64,000 nucleotides of DNA from Burhinus oedicnemus (GCA_008921705.1 VFFE01007646.1:1340396-1404395); one strand, 5' to 3'; shown: positions 12,401-25,019, counted from the first letter of the stretch. Program-made: numbers and translations. Notes: generated from the sequence alone by a model not told the origin.

Positions 12401-13700
12401 TTTCATTACAGCATGACCAGTTAACCATCTATCTACGTATGCCCATCTGACCTTGTAATTACTGGCTTATCTATATGATGCATTGCAACAGAGTTATTAA
12501 TTCTACTTCCTTAGACTTTTATTCTTTGGCTTGGCAGGTCTACCAGGAAGAATAACACCTATGCCATTAATAACAATTATCAGTGACACCATAAGAGCCT
12601 GAATAAGATTTTATTCAAAAAGTGGTATTTTGTCTGTGGACATAAGCAAATATAAATACCCTGAATTCTGGGAAACTCATTTCTTAATTGTATCAAAGAA
12701 ATGTTGCTATATGAAACAAACAGTGATAGTCTACGCTTTTATAAGAGAAAGAAAAACTAAACAATAACTAAATATAAAAATCAATATCCTCTCCACTAAA
12801 TATCTCATATTTTCTCAATGTATGTCAATAAAAACCAGATACAGTGGTGAGAAAGAAGTTAGGACAGTCAGTTTGTTCCCTTCTTCTAGAGTTCTCAAAA
12901 CTCCAGAAGTCACCGTTTTCTGTTTGCTTTTCTTGGGACAGCACAGCCAACACGCCGGCAGACGCCAGCTGAACATCCTGTCCAGCAGCCTTGGCGACAG
13001 CAGCCCAGCCACGTGCAAACACCCAGATGCACCGCATGTCCTCACTGCTTCTTCCTCTGCCTCCAGCAGCACCCCAGAGGGAGGAAAAGCCCTTTTTTAC
13101 AAAAAATGAGAAACCTCAACTTGCACAGACTACTTTTCTTCCACAGTTTCAGTCTGCTAGCAGGCAGCCACATTAATGTTGCCAGCTGCTGCCACAGGTG
13201 GCTCTCAGACCATGAAGATAAGCCACAGAAGAGCTTCTGCAATTACTTATAACAGAATTGTTTTTCTCTTTGCCTTTAACAAAATAAATAGGAAATGACA
13301 CACAATAAACGGCATTAAAATGTTTAGATTGCAAATCACACACTTAAGCTTAGGAAATTGCAGACTTTTAAGCTGTCACACAGTGTTTATTTTGCCCTTT
13401 CAGGATTATGGCATGGTTTTCAAATTCCATGATCTGAACTGCTTTTCCAAACACTGGGCTTTGAGCAAGATAAGAGCTCAGTGTTGGAAGATAAGTGTTG
13501 GAAAAAATCCAGCATGCATAGAATTAAGATTGCACAAAGAACTATAAATTTAGATTTTCCCAGTTCTCCAACTCTTGACCTTGCAAATCCTGACCCGAGA
13601 GTGATATTTTTAATGTATAACTTCAGTGAATACATCTGCATATACACAAACGGTATTATACACATATCTCAAATACACAGACAAATCCATTTTCTCTATT
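9441..13700. other. Unique non-coding spacer, about 4.3 kb
   Basis: No gene or named repeat. Small items: an ATAA-type tract at 9701-9717; a 9-base tandem duplication AGATTGCTT at 10191-10199 and 10200-10208; and an RFX X-box-like word at 11959-11971. Around 12822-13242, overlapping frames on both strands reflect a locally GC-richer patch and not a recognised exon. Confidence 0.45.
11959..11971. promoter_or_regulatory. X-box-like (RFX) motif
   Basis: GTTGCTAGGAAAC is one base away from the palindromic RFX-site form GTTGCTAGGCAAC. It lies in AT-rich unique DNA. A single 13-mer near-match in 64 kb is weak evidence of function. Confidence 0.2.
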
Positions 13701-16700
13701 GAAAATGTTTCTATTAGGGAATAATTTTTTAAATCTTTTGCCCACATAAGTAATCCTAACAGAAGGATCCTACTGCAGAGATCTAACTATGCCCTGAATG
13801 CTCACTGTGTACTTTTCAAAGAAAACCTCCATCTCTAACAAAGCATCAGTTACTCACCAGAATAATATCTTTCCTTCACACCCTGCAGTTGCCCACCATG
13901 GTTCTTATACGCACCCTCAAGAAAGCTCTAGAGAGAGTAGCAGAGCAGAGCGCTCTCATAAATGGAGATGGAAGAGACTAAGATTGCTTACCTTAAGAAA
14001 AAGACAACTAAGGGAGGAAATGATGAAAGGAATATAAAATAGATATGGAACTGGGGGCTTGCAATCTACCTAAGATGGCAAGAAAAAGACGAGTGTTTCC
14101 TTCTCCTTTAAAAAAAAAAAAAGTCTAATTGTCAGAGACACCTTCAGCATCTCAAGCAGCAGATTCTCCAGCATATGCCTTGCTACAGCTGTCAGGTGCA
14201 TAGAGAACTGTATCAGTATTGTGAATTTCTATTCCAGCACTAATAGCTGAGAGAATAATAAGAGGAACAGTTTCCTACCCAAAACACAATAGAATATTAC
14301 AGCGTGTATGCACCTTCCTCTCTCTTATTCCATCAGCTCTAGGACTCCATCACTCTCATCTGAATGTGCCGTACAAAGAAAGCCACATCTGAACCAAAGC
14401 CAGGATGAACCAAAATGTCCAGAGGATGGAAGGCTCAGCCTGGTTCACTGCAGCTGAAGACAACCTGCCTGAAGTGACAACAGGACCAGGGCTCAGCAGA
14501 AGTGTACCAGACCTCAGTCACTGCTCTCTGTGTTATATCCTGGCAAGAGCGACTCAAGCCTGTGTTAGTATGGCTTTGATTATCTAGGCTTATCATTCGA
14601 GCTAGCTTTTCAAAGCCACTTAATGCACAGCTGAAACAAGACGCTTGCAACAAAACCAGAGGAGTAGTACTGGCCAGTCAAAAGTAAAAAAGGAGAATTC
14701 AGGTTACACAATCAAGAATTGATTTGTAAAATTATTACTATAATTGAAATACAATGAATAAAACACAGAATTAAACTTCAGCTACCTTCCATTAAGCCAC
14801 CTCTGTTTTCTACTCACATCATCCGATGTTGCTAATTACCAAATAATTAAAAATAAGTTGAAGAATATGGTTTAGAAGGGTATACATTCCTAAAGTAGCT
14901 GGAATGATCTAAATTAAAAATGCAATGAAGTACATGTGGAGGGTAGGAAGAATAGATGCAGCAAAAAAGAGAGAACAAGAGAAAACAAGAGGCCACTGTT
15001 CTTACAGTTAGCAGGAATGCGGAGAGCACAGCCTGCAAGAGAATTACTGACAAGTCACTGGAGCAAATGCAGCTTATTAGACTCCCCTGTGAATATAAGG
15101 CAGGTAAATCATCTGCAGGTAGAGTTCAGAAAAGAAATAAAATCTAGGAAGAGACATGGGCTCATACACAGTTTCTTTGAATTTTCTTATCATTATTAAA
15201 GCCCAGGCTCTAAAGAAAAGGTGCAAAAAAATATTGCTTATTTAATTGTCATAGTAGTGCAGGTTTCCTATCAGTATTAAAAAGGAGAGTATGAGGCTCC
15301 AAAATCATCAATTTCCACTCTTTTTACTCTGCAAAATTCACAGGGCAGAAAAAAATTGTAACTAGACTATCAGTGCTCCTATATGCCAGAGGTAGACAGG
15401 GATGACCTACTCCCTAGATGAGAGTAGCATGTCCAGGCCTTTAGGAATAAGCATCTTTGTGAAGCATGAGTAGCAATTATCCTGACTTCAAACTATCTGA
15501 ACAGTTTGTCTTAAAATAAGCCTAGCTGTAACTATACACTTAATTCAGGCTCTGAGCCTGAATTTAAGCTCTGAACATCAAGTAAAACTACTGCAGTTGC
15601 CTCCACAGCTGTTTTTTTCCCCTCTATCCATAGGCAACACTTGGAGGCTAAATAGAAATGTACAACAAATAAGGCTTAATAACCAATACTTCTGCATGAA
15701 GATATTGTAACAAGACAGTTCAGGGTATCTGTGGCATGCCAGCACTGTAACTCAACACATAAGTTGTCTTGTTTCCAGAGAGCTAAAATTCTTAGCAAAA
15801 AAAAAAAGGTCCAGCGTAGAATGCCAGTCACTGTTCAGTAGCAATTAGTAGCAGCCAGAACTGCAGATCACACTGATGCAACAGGCAGAGGATCTTTTGG
15901 TCCAGGCCGACATAACGACCCTCGCTGCAAATCCATTTTGCAGATTTATTCCAGCTAAGGACCTCTCCCAAACACAAAATAAAATTAATAAGCTTAAAGA
16001 ACACACATTGATATCAGTGCTTTTGCACAACACCCTTATTGAGGCGAATGCCTTTGCAGCTCCTCCATTCCCCAGTACTCTCACAGAAATTAATCCATTT
16101 TATTCATTTCGGATAATGAGTACTTACTGCATCACATCTTTTGAGAGAGGACAGAGGAAGGGAAGAGAAAAATAAGCAGAAGAGTCAAATAAGATCCTGA
16201 ATCTCAAGCTCTGAGTTTAAAAGGTAGCTTAGTCTCCTTCTAAAATAATAGCTCCTTTGGCACTGTTTGAGGATACAGAGGACAAGAGAATTAATTTGGA
16301 AGCTCTCTTGTATATATGATAGATGAACAAAAAGGCCTGTATATACCTTACAGAGGAGTATTGGAGTTTATCCACCTTGAGTAGTAATAATACCTGTTTC
16401 CCCCAATATTTTATTTTGTGCCAGTACTTATTTTATTCACAAACCAGCGCTTTAGCTAAATTATGCCATATAGAGAAAAGCAGCCTAAGCTCATGGGTTT
16501 ATTATAACAGAAACCATACATAGTTCACCTCACAGAGAATGACTGTCAGAAGCTCAAGATTAAATGCACAGTATCTTTTCCATATTGTATAAAATAGAGG
16601 TTTTTTTAATATATTTTGTATTTTATACCTGTAGCCATAAAGAAAGGGGTAGCTCAAACCAACGGCTTTAGAAAACATGTTTCATATCACTAGCGCTGTC

Positions 16701-17089
16701 GATAATGACAAACAACTAATCTTCCCTGAATAAATGTATCTGTTATAAGAGCACTTCCTTTTACAATTTCTAGCATAGAAACTGAAAGAAAGGAACACAC
16801 AAGATTAGATGAGAGCAACTTGACCTAATATTGAAAAATAGATTACTGCTCTCCTATATTATAGAGGTTATAAAATCAGGGATTTCTATGTGGAACAGCT
16901 CACAAATATTAGTAATGATTTCTTGCAATAGAAATTGGGAAGACAATAAGACTGAAATAATGCAAGAATGTTAGATCCTTTTCTCTCTCAAAATGCAAAG
17001 GTGACTTACAAATTATTTGCTGTACCTCAGCAATAAATTGAGAAAAAAAATAAAAAAGGTAACTTGCTACCTGGACACACATACGCTTT
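13701..17089. other. Unique non-coding spacer, about 3.4 kb
   Basis: There is no gene or named repeat. Homopolymer A runs occur at about 14110-14122 and near 15800. A perfect 10-base inverted repeat lies at 15542-15564. The frames present are 60-99 codons long with no recognisable protein. Confidence 0.45.
15542..15564. repeat. Perfect 10-bp inverted repeat, 3-nt loop
   Basis: AATTCAGGCT at 15542-15551 and its exact reverse complement AGCCTGAATT at 15555-15564 are separated by CTG. The structure could form a small hairpin or cruciform. It is too short to be a microRNA precursor, and no terminator role is expected in this genome. Confidence 0.8.
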
Positions 17090-17310
17090 TCCACTATAAT
17101 TAATAATGATAGTTTTATTATGGCCCATGTAGCAGCTAATCAATAGGCTTTGATACTTGCACAGTCAACAACAGTTCCTGTGTGTTTGCATAATGTCCAC
17201 TATTAAAACTGTAGCTGTTCGGGCTAATGCATTTGCTACCTATGGCCCAAAGTCAGCAGAGAGACATGTATTTACACTCCATACATCACTCTCAACATTT
17301 GTTCAGATTC
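17090..17310. promoter_or_regulatory. Candidate conserved non-coding element (homeodomain/POU-rich)
   Basis: This unique block is packed with TAAT words (ATAATTAATAATGATAG), a PBX/HOX-like TTTTATTATGG, and a POU-octamer-like TTTGCATAAT at 17185-17194. No repeat or long frame covers it. It has the look of a vertebrate developmental enhancer; this is inferred from motif texture only. Confidence 0.3.
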
Positions 17311-18459
17311 AGGCTGAACACTCCAGAGCACAGGGGAGAAGGGCAGAAGAGGAGAAGAGGAGGGAGAAAAATAAAAGGCAGGGGGAACAGGGGGTGAGAT
17401 TACTGGAGATTTAGAGATGAGAATTGCAATTCTACTACTTCTGGACCATTTTTGTTCTGAGTTAGCTCAGAAGAGCAATTCCATACTTCCTAAGAAGAAA
17501 CAAAGCATAAAATTATCCTGCTTCTCTCATAATGAACAAGGTCACATGCAGGACTTGGGGATGTGACCCAAAGCCATCAGAAGACAGAAGCGAGATCCCC
17601 ATGGACCTTGGACACATAGCTGTTGCAGACTCCTAAGAACTAATTTCTCCCACTCTAGTTTTCATGACATATTTAATTCACTCACCAATCCCCATTCATC
17701 TCAGTAATAAGTCACTAAGAGCAATACGTTGTCATCTGTTAAGTCCAGAAACTAGTGTTTAAAAAAAAAAAAGAAAAAGAAAAAAGAAAGCGAGATTGAG
17801 GTCCTTCAGAAGACATTGTGGTTGGACTTCTTGGTCAAACTACATACAAATGCTTGACTTCTCTTTTTAGCTTCTTCAAATTCAGGATGCTGCATCTAGG
17901 ATATTTAGGATCTACTTCACAAATGCAGTGAGGAACTGTAGGCGACCATGACTTTCATTTGGAAGAGCTGGTTTGGTTTTGAAATCTTCAAAGACCAGAC
18001 CTTATATACCAAAAATCAAAGCTTTCCAAATAAGTGTCTACACTGAAGCCAATGGCTTCAGTATCTTTAGTCTTCATGTTCCTTTCTCCAGCAAACGTGA
18101 TGATGCTGAACTCATTATTATCAGAAAGGTACTTAGATACAACAGGATAAAATGCACTGTACAATGTAAGATATGCATTTATACGCAAAGTCCCTATTGT
18201 TTTGTGGCATGCTAACTTGTGACTTACAGTTTTCTAGTACAACGGAGGCTACAAAAAAGACAGTAGCAGTGACTTATGCTCAAGGTTGGAAAACAGATGC
18301 ATAAGAAACGATGTTGTGGCTGTTTTTGAGAAACATCTTTTGTCTTTTGCCTTACAGTTTGCATCTTAGGAACAGTGATTTTCATAAGGCTCTTTCAAAC
18401 TGTTTAAGGACTATGAAAGGAGCGTTGTTACTCTTCCTGCTTGCTGGACCCTTCAGCCC
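17311..18459. other. Unique non-coding spacer with A-rich tract 17761-17790
   Basis: This contains the purine tract at 17320-17413 and an A12 run followed by GAAAAAG repeats at 17761-17790. Otherwise it is unique and unremarkable. Frames at 17973-18215 and 17988-18188 lie on opposite strands of the same DNA and have no recognisable features. Confidence 0.45.
17320..17413. repeat. Purine-rich tract
   Basis: This stretch of nearly pure A/G on the plus strand has repeated GAAGAGGAGAAG-type units and several short G runs. It is low-complexity polypurine, potentially triplex-prone. It also produces a charged frame at 17157-17414 (+) rich in Glu/Arg/Lys that is not a credible protein. Confidence 0.6.
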
Positions 18460-18910
18460 CTGTAAAACACAAAATCATTTTCTTTTCTTTAGTTTCTACA
18501 GATGGGTACTAATTTTTCTCCCATATTTTCGTTTGCTTTTTTCACTCATTCACAAGTATCTTCCACTTTAACTTTCTCCCCAATTCTTCCTTAAATATTA
18601 CAGTAGATATTAATTCTCAACTTCAGATAGGGTGTTTTCAATTTCTTGCCTTTTTGATCTCTCTTGCCTACTCAATCTAATCTTTTATTCTTAACTCTTT
18701 TATCCTGTATGCCATTTTATCTACTTTTATACTCTTATGAGATGCTCTTCACTGCACCCACAATTTAATCACTACTTTATGCTTTTGTGAGCTTTCTACC
18801 TAAAGAAACCTGACCTGACCATCGTACTACCCGACCTCTTCATTTTCTGTTCTCACCCCTTCTAATTTATGGGCTTGCCTCACTCACTCCTTTGCAATTA
18901 GCCTTTGACT
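18460..18910. repeat. Long pyrimidine-biased segment
   Basis: The plus strand is strongly pyrimidine-rich over about 450 bases; 45 of 60 bases in 18661-18720 are C or T. It is not a simple tandem repeat. Comparable bias is seen in parts of 29280-29940, 38090-38200 and 41630-42060. It may be the decayed interior of an old retroelement or local mutational asymmetry; I cannot decide between these. Confidence 0.4.
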
Positions 18911-20603
18911 ATTTTTTTACACAGTCCCCAAAAGCACTTAGCTCTAATCTTGTTTACTCTTCCAGCCTGTTAATTCATAACCTCTTTTGCATTATCCAAA
19001 ACGATTACTCAAGCGAAGACCTCTTGCAATTCCAGCATGTTTTGCATCTCTGGGTAGATATTTCCACAATATCGGTGCTCCTGAAGGAAATGTATTACAT
19101 CAGACAACCCCAAGCAACTCATGAAGTGCAGGTGTACTTTAGAAGTGGCCACCTGAGGAGAAGCCAGTGCAGCACAAACACTTACTACACCAGGTCACCT
19201 ACTCCATCAGCCAGAGCAAAACCAAACTCTTCTTTATCCACCTGGCAAGGCACTTTGCTGACCAACTATTTGTCCACAGTCACTGTCCCTTTTGGTTTGG
19301 GGTTTTTTTTTCTTTTTTTTTTTCCCCCGTGCACTGCAGACATCAAGTTTTCCAGACTGGAAATATCCCAAGTTTCTTTCTTACTTAGCAAGCCATCTCC
19401 GGTTTTCAGTGGGGTGGGTATGGGAATTAAGTCAATTGGGATATATTTTGCTTTAGTTTTACCACTCAATTAAGCACAAACTAGCCTTCATTTAAGTAAT
19501 GAATGACACAGCATGCTTTTTACACACCAGGGAAATGTCTTGTGCTCTAAAGACTTTTCTACAGAGAATCAGAACAAGACCAACAGTCTTTTTGGCTGAC
19601 AAGAAGGGAAGGGTTGCTATGAAGGAACTTGCACCTTCTCCTCCATCAGCAGCATGCTGTGGGAAATTTCACATGGGATGCACTGGAACCGGCACAAAAA
19701 TATGGAGCTTTTACAATTCTGATTGCACCCTCCCGAAGCTACTGGGGATAGGTGGATACATGTTTCTAGACTTTGTTTGAATCCACAGAGTAATAACATC
19801 AGGAATCTTATTTCTCAAAGTTTGTTTCAGAGGAATACACAAAACCCAGTATGTCAGATCCTTCCTGAAGAATCTCCTCACTGAATTACAGTGGATCCTC
19901 ACAGACACACACACACACGCTATTGACTGTAAATCACCGATGTTAAGTCCAGAGGAACACGAAACGCACAATCAGTTGCAGGAAAAGCAAATACTACACT
20001 TTACGTTGCCTTCGTATTGACTTCACTGGAATTCAGACTGTGTCAGTCTGAGAGTTACTTTTACCTCATTCGTGTGACTATTGTAATACCAGATTGGTGC
20101 TATTTTATTTAAAGCAACCAGCTTAACAGCTGCACAGGAGGTCCTGTGCATAACTTACTGCCCTGCTAAAAAATAAGGATAACGGGAAAAGTGACAATAT
20201 CTGGTCCTTTCCAGAGTAAGCAGTATTTGAAAAGAACCAGAGAGCTCCATAAATGTGATCTCTACTACGGCTTGTGATAAGGTGCCTCCCGAACTGCTCT
20301 TGGTTTTGGTAACACACAGGACACATAGGTGGTCCTGCCTCTCCAATGAGAGATTCTGAGGTGTGTTTAGTTTTACACAAGCTGGAAGATAAAACATAGG
20401 CACCAGATCTGCTCCTGGATTCTGAGGACATCATACATGTCCTCTCCATCACCTTTGCTAAGTGATGTGTGACATACATATGAGTCCTCGGGCTATAAGC
20501 GAGGCCATGACAGGGATGACATACCACAGTTGTTACAGATGCATGGACAGCCTGACATCCACCGACAAGATTACATCTCTGTGTTAAAGTAGAAACATTC
20601 AAG
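18911..20603. other. Unique non-coding spacer
   Basis: The longest frame in the window (18892-19473, + , 193 codons) starts at the end of the pyrimidine-rich segment and continues through a GGGG-T9-C-T11-CCCCC run at 19299-19328, giving a Phe-rich stretch. It has no domain or splice context. A short (AC)n tract is at 19905-19919, and an 8-bp hairpin TCAGACTG-TGT-CAGTCTGA lies at 20033-20051. The 159-codon frame at 20123-20602 (-) is also unrecognised. Confidence 0.45.
20033..20051. repeat. Perfect 8-bp inverted repeat, 3-nt loop
   Basis: TCAGACTG (20033-20040) and CAGTCTGA (20044-20051) flank TGT. It is a small hairpin-capable palindrome in unique DNA with no assigned role. Confidence 0.75.
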
Positions 20604-20619
20604 GAAAAAAAAAAAAAAA
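20604..20619. repeat. A16 homopolymer
   Basis: Sixteen consecutive A residues in unique DNA, with no recognisable retroposed source next to them. Confidence 0.85.
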
Positions 20620-20832
20620 GCCAACACTTGCTAAAGGGTAAGAGAGAAAGTTTCTTTTCTGCAACACAGTATAGGGAGAAAACATGGAAATCAGGTACGT
20701 TTGCACTGCACTACCTCACTACCTTAAGTCCTGGACCAGCACCAAGAAGAAATATTAAATTTTTATTATCTTTTTAATTTTACACTTACTGTTTAATCCA
20801 TTTAATGGGATTTCACCAAGTGATTTCTACAT

Positions 20833-20897
20833 CTCTGGAGGAGGTCAGACTAGATGATCACGGTGATGCCTTCTGGCCTGCAAATCTAGGAAATCAC
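20833..20897 (+). mobile_element. Degraded CR1-like LINE 3' end
   Basis: GGAGGAGGTCAGACTAGATG, then ATCACGGTGATGCC and TTCTGGCCTGCAAATCTAGG, match the form of old CR1 3' ends, which read GACTAGATGATC...GTCCCTTCTGGCCTTAAAATCTATGA. The terminal octamer has decayed to AATCTAGGAAATC. It is clearly older than the CR1 copies at 1-405 and 59760-59900. Only the last 65 bases or so are recognisable, so the fragment may extend further left unrecognised. Confidence 0.7.
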
Positions 20898-23800
20898 TGG
20901 GCCATTATAACCTCTCCAAAATAAGCAATTAAGAAGTACTTATAACACCAGCAGCTGTCTGAGATTTAAAAAGCCTTACAGGCTTATCTGGCTTGGGGAA
21001 GTAGAGGAGCAGGAAAAAAACCCAAACTTCCATAGTTTCCCAAAACTTCTAACAATACAGGTACGAGCTTTGTATTTGAAATGACAAGATGATACTCAAA
21101 CCACCATCTCCTGTATTCCTAGCATCCATGTTAAAAACACAAATCATTGCATCATTTGAATATCTTCTAAGCTGAAAGGCTTGCCTAAAAGATATTTTTG
21201 AAGAGGACTGTTTATGCACGCTATAAGCAGAAATTGGGTTGGATTAATTGTTGGTGGTGGGAGGTATAAAATTATATTTTTCAGGGCCTGCTGCAGTTGC
21301 TATAAGGCTGAGAGGGTCAGCTCTTGCCTGTCGCATGCCTGATAGTACAGAGGGAGGTGACTGGAGCACCGTTAGTAGTGTGCTATATCCAGCCCTGGAT
21401 TCAGAGGAGCAGAGGGCTGTATGTCCTGAGGAAAGAGAATGATGAACAAGAATGGGAATGAGTTCATTCTTCTCAAAGAAGATAAGAAATGTATTTTGGC
21501 CCATTACCTGGTTGAAGCAGTTTTTACCAGTTTCAGAAGTGGGGAATACAGACAGAGGCTGAATTAGAGACACAGGCTGGGTGGCATTTCTCAGGTCAGA
21601 ACCGTAAGAAAACGGCAGACACTCGAATCCAACAAAGTTGTCACCACCTTATCAAAAACACATAAACCAGATTCATCTTAGAGCTACTCTCTGACTTCAC
21701 TCTTCCCTGTCCCTTCTGAAGAACACCTTATGTTTCATCACTTCAACTATTTTCTAACGAAGTGAGAAAACAGCTTTCTAAAAGACCAATAAGTCTAGTA
21801 GCCAAGATGGTTATAAAACTTCAATCACTTAAATTTGCAAAGGAGGTTAAAGGAGTAAATGCTGTTGAAGAATACTCAGTCACTCGAGTCCGAGCCATCA
21901 GCGAGGTTTCCAGCAGAGCGGTTTTCCACCCCAGGAACCCCACACAGCAATTCAGCAGCCTCCCAGCATTTGGTGATCACATCAAAACAAGTTCTTTGTA
22001 AAAGCTGGATAACACTTTCACTGTGCTGTTGCACTTTTCTCAGAATATACAAATATTTCTCTCTTTAAAAAGGGAAACACTGCTGTCACCCGAAGTGTTT
22101 ATTTCCCCACTATTTTTCAGAGGTAACAGCACTCCAGTATCAGCTTCACGCACTGACAGTAACAGCCTCTTGCTGACCCTGCAGAGCACCAGGGTTAGAT
22201 AATAATGACTCGGCTTACTTTGCAGGTGAGATTTTATGTTATGGGCTATATGCAACCTTTAACACATGTTAGAAGGTCAAAGAAGAGGCTGCTCAGAGCA
22301 GGGAAGTCTGCAGCGAGCTCACAGCCCTTTAAAGGGGAGAGCGCTACGTCCCAGGCAGCAGGGCAGGGTCAGCGCGGCTCCAAGAGGAGTTACTGGGAGT
22401 TTTGCTGCTGAATTCAGTGAGAAGGGAAAGACAAAAGCATAAGGAATAGCAACACAGCTCTCTAAAAGGGAAGGAGCAGCAGAAGTGCAGGACAGAAAAA
22501 AAATGACAGGTAGAGAGCTCTGGAAACTCAAAGTACTGAGGAGGAAGGCTGTAAATGCAGGTTTGGGGAAATAGAAGTGGCAGGAGGAAATAGAACAAAA
22601 TGAACTTTTTAGCGATTACTTTCCATCCCCAATAGAAAAAATTAGAAAAAAAATGAAAGCCATCTATACAAAAGCAAATACCAGTTGAGAAGGGAGTTAT
22701 GCTTTAATAAAAATGTACTGGGTAATTTCTGTTTTTGCAAAAGGGAACTGGGACTGAATACAGAGCTCCTTTTCATTAGGATCTTACATTTTAAAGGCGA
22801 CCAAATAAAAGGCCATCTCACTTAATAGCCCCAACCTTTACCAGCAATGTGTTTCTATAGTCCAGGCACCAGCACCTTCCATTATTCTTGGTGGTGTCCA
22901 TTGTTTTTAACATAAAGTTTTTATACAGTTTCTTTTTACAAACGACAACTCCACAAACCTCTTTGTGCTCTAGAGGAGTTGAAGCATGTACAGTGAGTAC
23001 CATGCTTTAAATAGCTCTCTTTATACCCCTCTATTATAAATGTTCAGTAGGTGTAGGCTTAAGAACACATACTGCTTAAGGATAGAGTAAAAATGCCTTA
23101 CCAGAGGCAGCATTACTAAAAAGAACCTGTGCTATTTACCATATGTTAAGATCAGTAATACATTAAAAGCCATCAAGAAGAAATTACATGTAGCTCACAT
23201 TGTTTTCAATGTGTTTTTTTATTTTCTCTTTTTTACCGTCTTGATCCATATAAATGATGGACCAACTATAGAGTGAAAATGGTTTCTTGGGAGACATGGG
23301 TATAATGCCCATTATATGCTGTTGATTCCCAGTGTGTAAGGATGGTTTTATGCAGGAAATTGCTGCAATGTTAAATTTCACTGCAATCCATTTGCTGTGA
23401 ATTGATGCAGCCAAATAAAATGAAAAAGTTTATTACAAGTCCTTTCATAAGAAGAACTAATCAGAAACCACCATTCACTCAATTACACATGCTAGAGTTT
23501 TGGTTTAGTCTTAGAGACTTGCACCTGAGCTAACTCACTAACTTGGGGGCAGAAATTTTGCTTCCCATCTCCCCACCTAGGAGTCATTTTTTATACCATT
23601 TGAACGATGTCTATAAAAGATAAATGAAACCCATCCCTTGAAAAACTTAAATCTAGGCTCCCCTACAAACAGGTCTTACTTGCTTCTCATAGACTGCTGT
23701 TCTTGCACTTGATGTGAACTGAGAAGGAAGATATACCTTCTCCGGAACTGCATTTTTCCGGACGTCTCCCTTCATGGGGGGTTCACTTAATGCTTTTAAT

Positions 23801-25019
23801 GGGAAGAGCCTCAATTGAGTTGGCATTCAATAACAGTAAAAAAGCCAAATTAGCAATCTAACTGTAGCAACACAAAGCATAACTTAAAAATGTACAACAC
23901 ACGTTTAAGTTGTGTTCCAGTGTTTCAAGCTTGACCCAAAGCTCACTGTGGTTAATGACTGGATTTCTGCCAGATGTCCTCCTGGGTGCTTTAGTAATGT
24001 TTCTCACTGAATAGGGTCTTAAGGACAGGCTCAAGAGCCTTGCTGATTTAGTCTTTTATTCAAATCAAAAAGGGCATTTAGTTTTCTGGTTAGAGAAAAC
24101 AGCCAAGGGGATATTTGGAAATACCCACATACACAGAGAAGGCAAGATTTTCTTGTAAGTCAGCAAGGTTGTGGCCCCTTCATTAACGCTGTCTGCATGG
24201 TATAAAACATCCCTGCTCCCCTAACAGCGAAACACCTGCACAGTACCGGAATGTGCCTGATCCCTACTGTCAGGAACATGTAGGTTTGGGATCTCTCTTC
24301 ATTTGTCACACATTAATGAATCAACAATGTATTCTGAAAGCACTGAGGCAACTTATCCTTCTTCAAGAGCACCTTAGGTTTTTTGGCCTAACTCCTTGAG
24401 TTCTGGAGCTTAACAGATGAAGGACTGCTCTATGTTTATCTTATGCCAAAAAAAAGTATTTTTATGTACAGTGCAAGTCAGTAGTAGAGCTCCACATTTG
24501 AAGAGAGCAGCCAGCTGCCGTCCTGTGAGACTGCCCTCAACCTTGTACAATAACACCACCATGGCAAAAGCCATTCTGTGACACCTAGTACTGGCATTTC
24601 TAAAAAATTCTGAGATTTTTGAAATGTCCAAAATAAGCTGGCTTCATGGAAATTGCATTCCATTCAGGAGCTGACTGAAAACAAGCTTCAGGGAGTTGCC
24701 CGGGCTCACAGTCTGAGGAACAGATCCCCAGAAAGTGCCCTTCATAACCGTATGAATTCAGACACAGGAGTCATAGGGCTCCTCTTATACTTAAAGTCCA
24801 TGTACTTGAGATCAGGACCTGCCTCTTCAGACCCAAATGTTTGGAAAAAGCCACACTGCCAGACATTTAATCAAACACATTTTCTTCCCTCAATCACGGA
24901 GGAATATTGCTGGGAAAATTGTATATATTATGTATTTCATGTTTTTAAAATAACTTGGGTCTTCATTTTAACAGGCTGGACCCAATTCTTAACTTGCTGT
25001 TTGTAGATTTCCTCCTTTA
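20898..25019. other. Unique non-coding spacer, about 4.1 kb
   Basis: No gene or named repeat. A locally GC-richer patch with a few CpGs sits at about 22300-22400. Frames of 60-109 codons on both strands, such as 21244-21573 (-), are unrecognised. Confidence 0.45.

Noticed and set aside
15542..15564. microRNA precursor
   Set aside because: The stem is only 10 bp with a 3-base loop; a precursor needs about 25-30 paired bases.
17157..17414. 85-codon frame (+) with Glu/Arg/Lys-rich end
   Set aside because: The charged tail is simply the translation of the purine tract at 17320-17413.
18892..19473. 193-codon frame (+), longest in the window
   Set aside because: It begins in a pyrimidine-rich segment where stops are rarer, includes a poly-Phe run coded by T homopolymers, and has no domain, exon boundary or homology I recognise.
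20123..20602. 159-codon frame (-)
   Set aside because: No domain or signal peptide that I recognise; other frames are open over the same DNA; no splice or promoter context.
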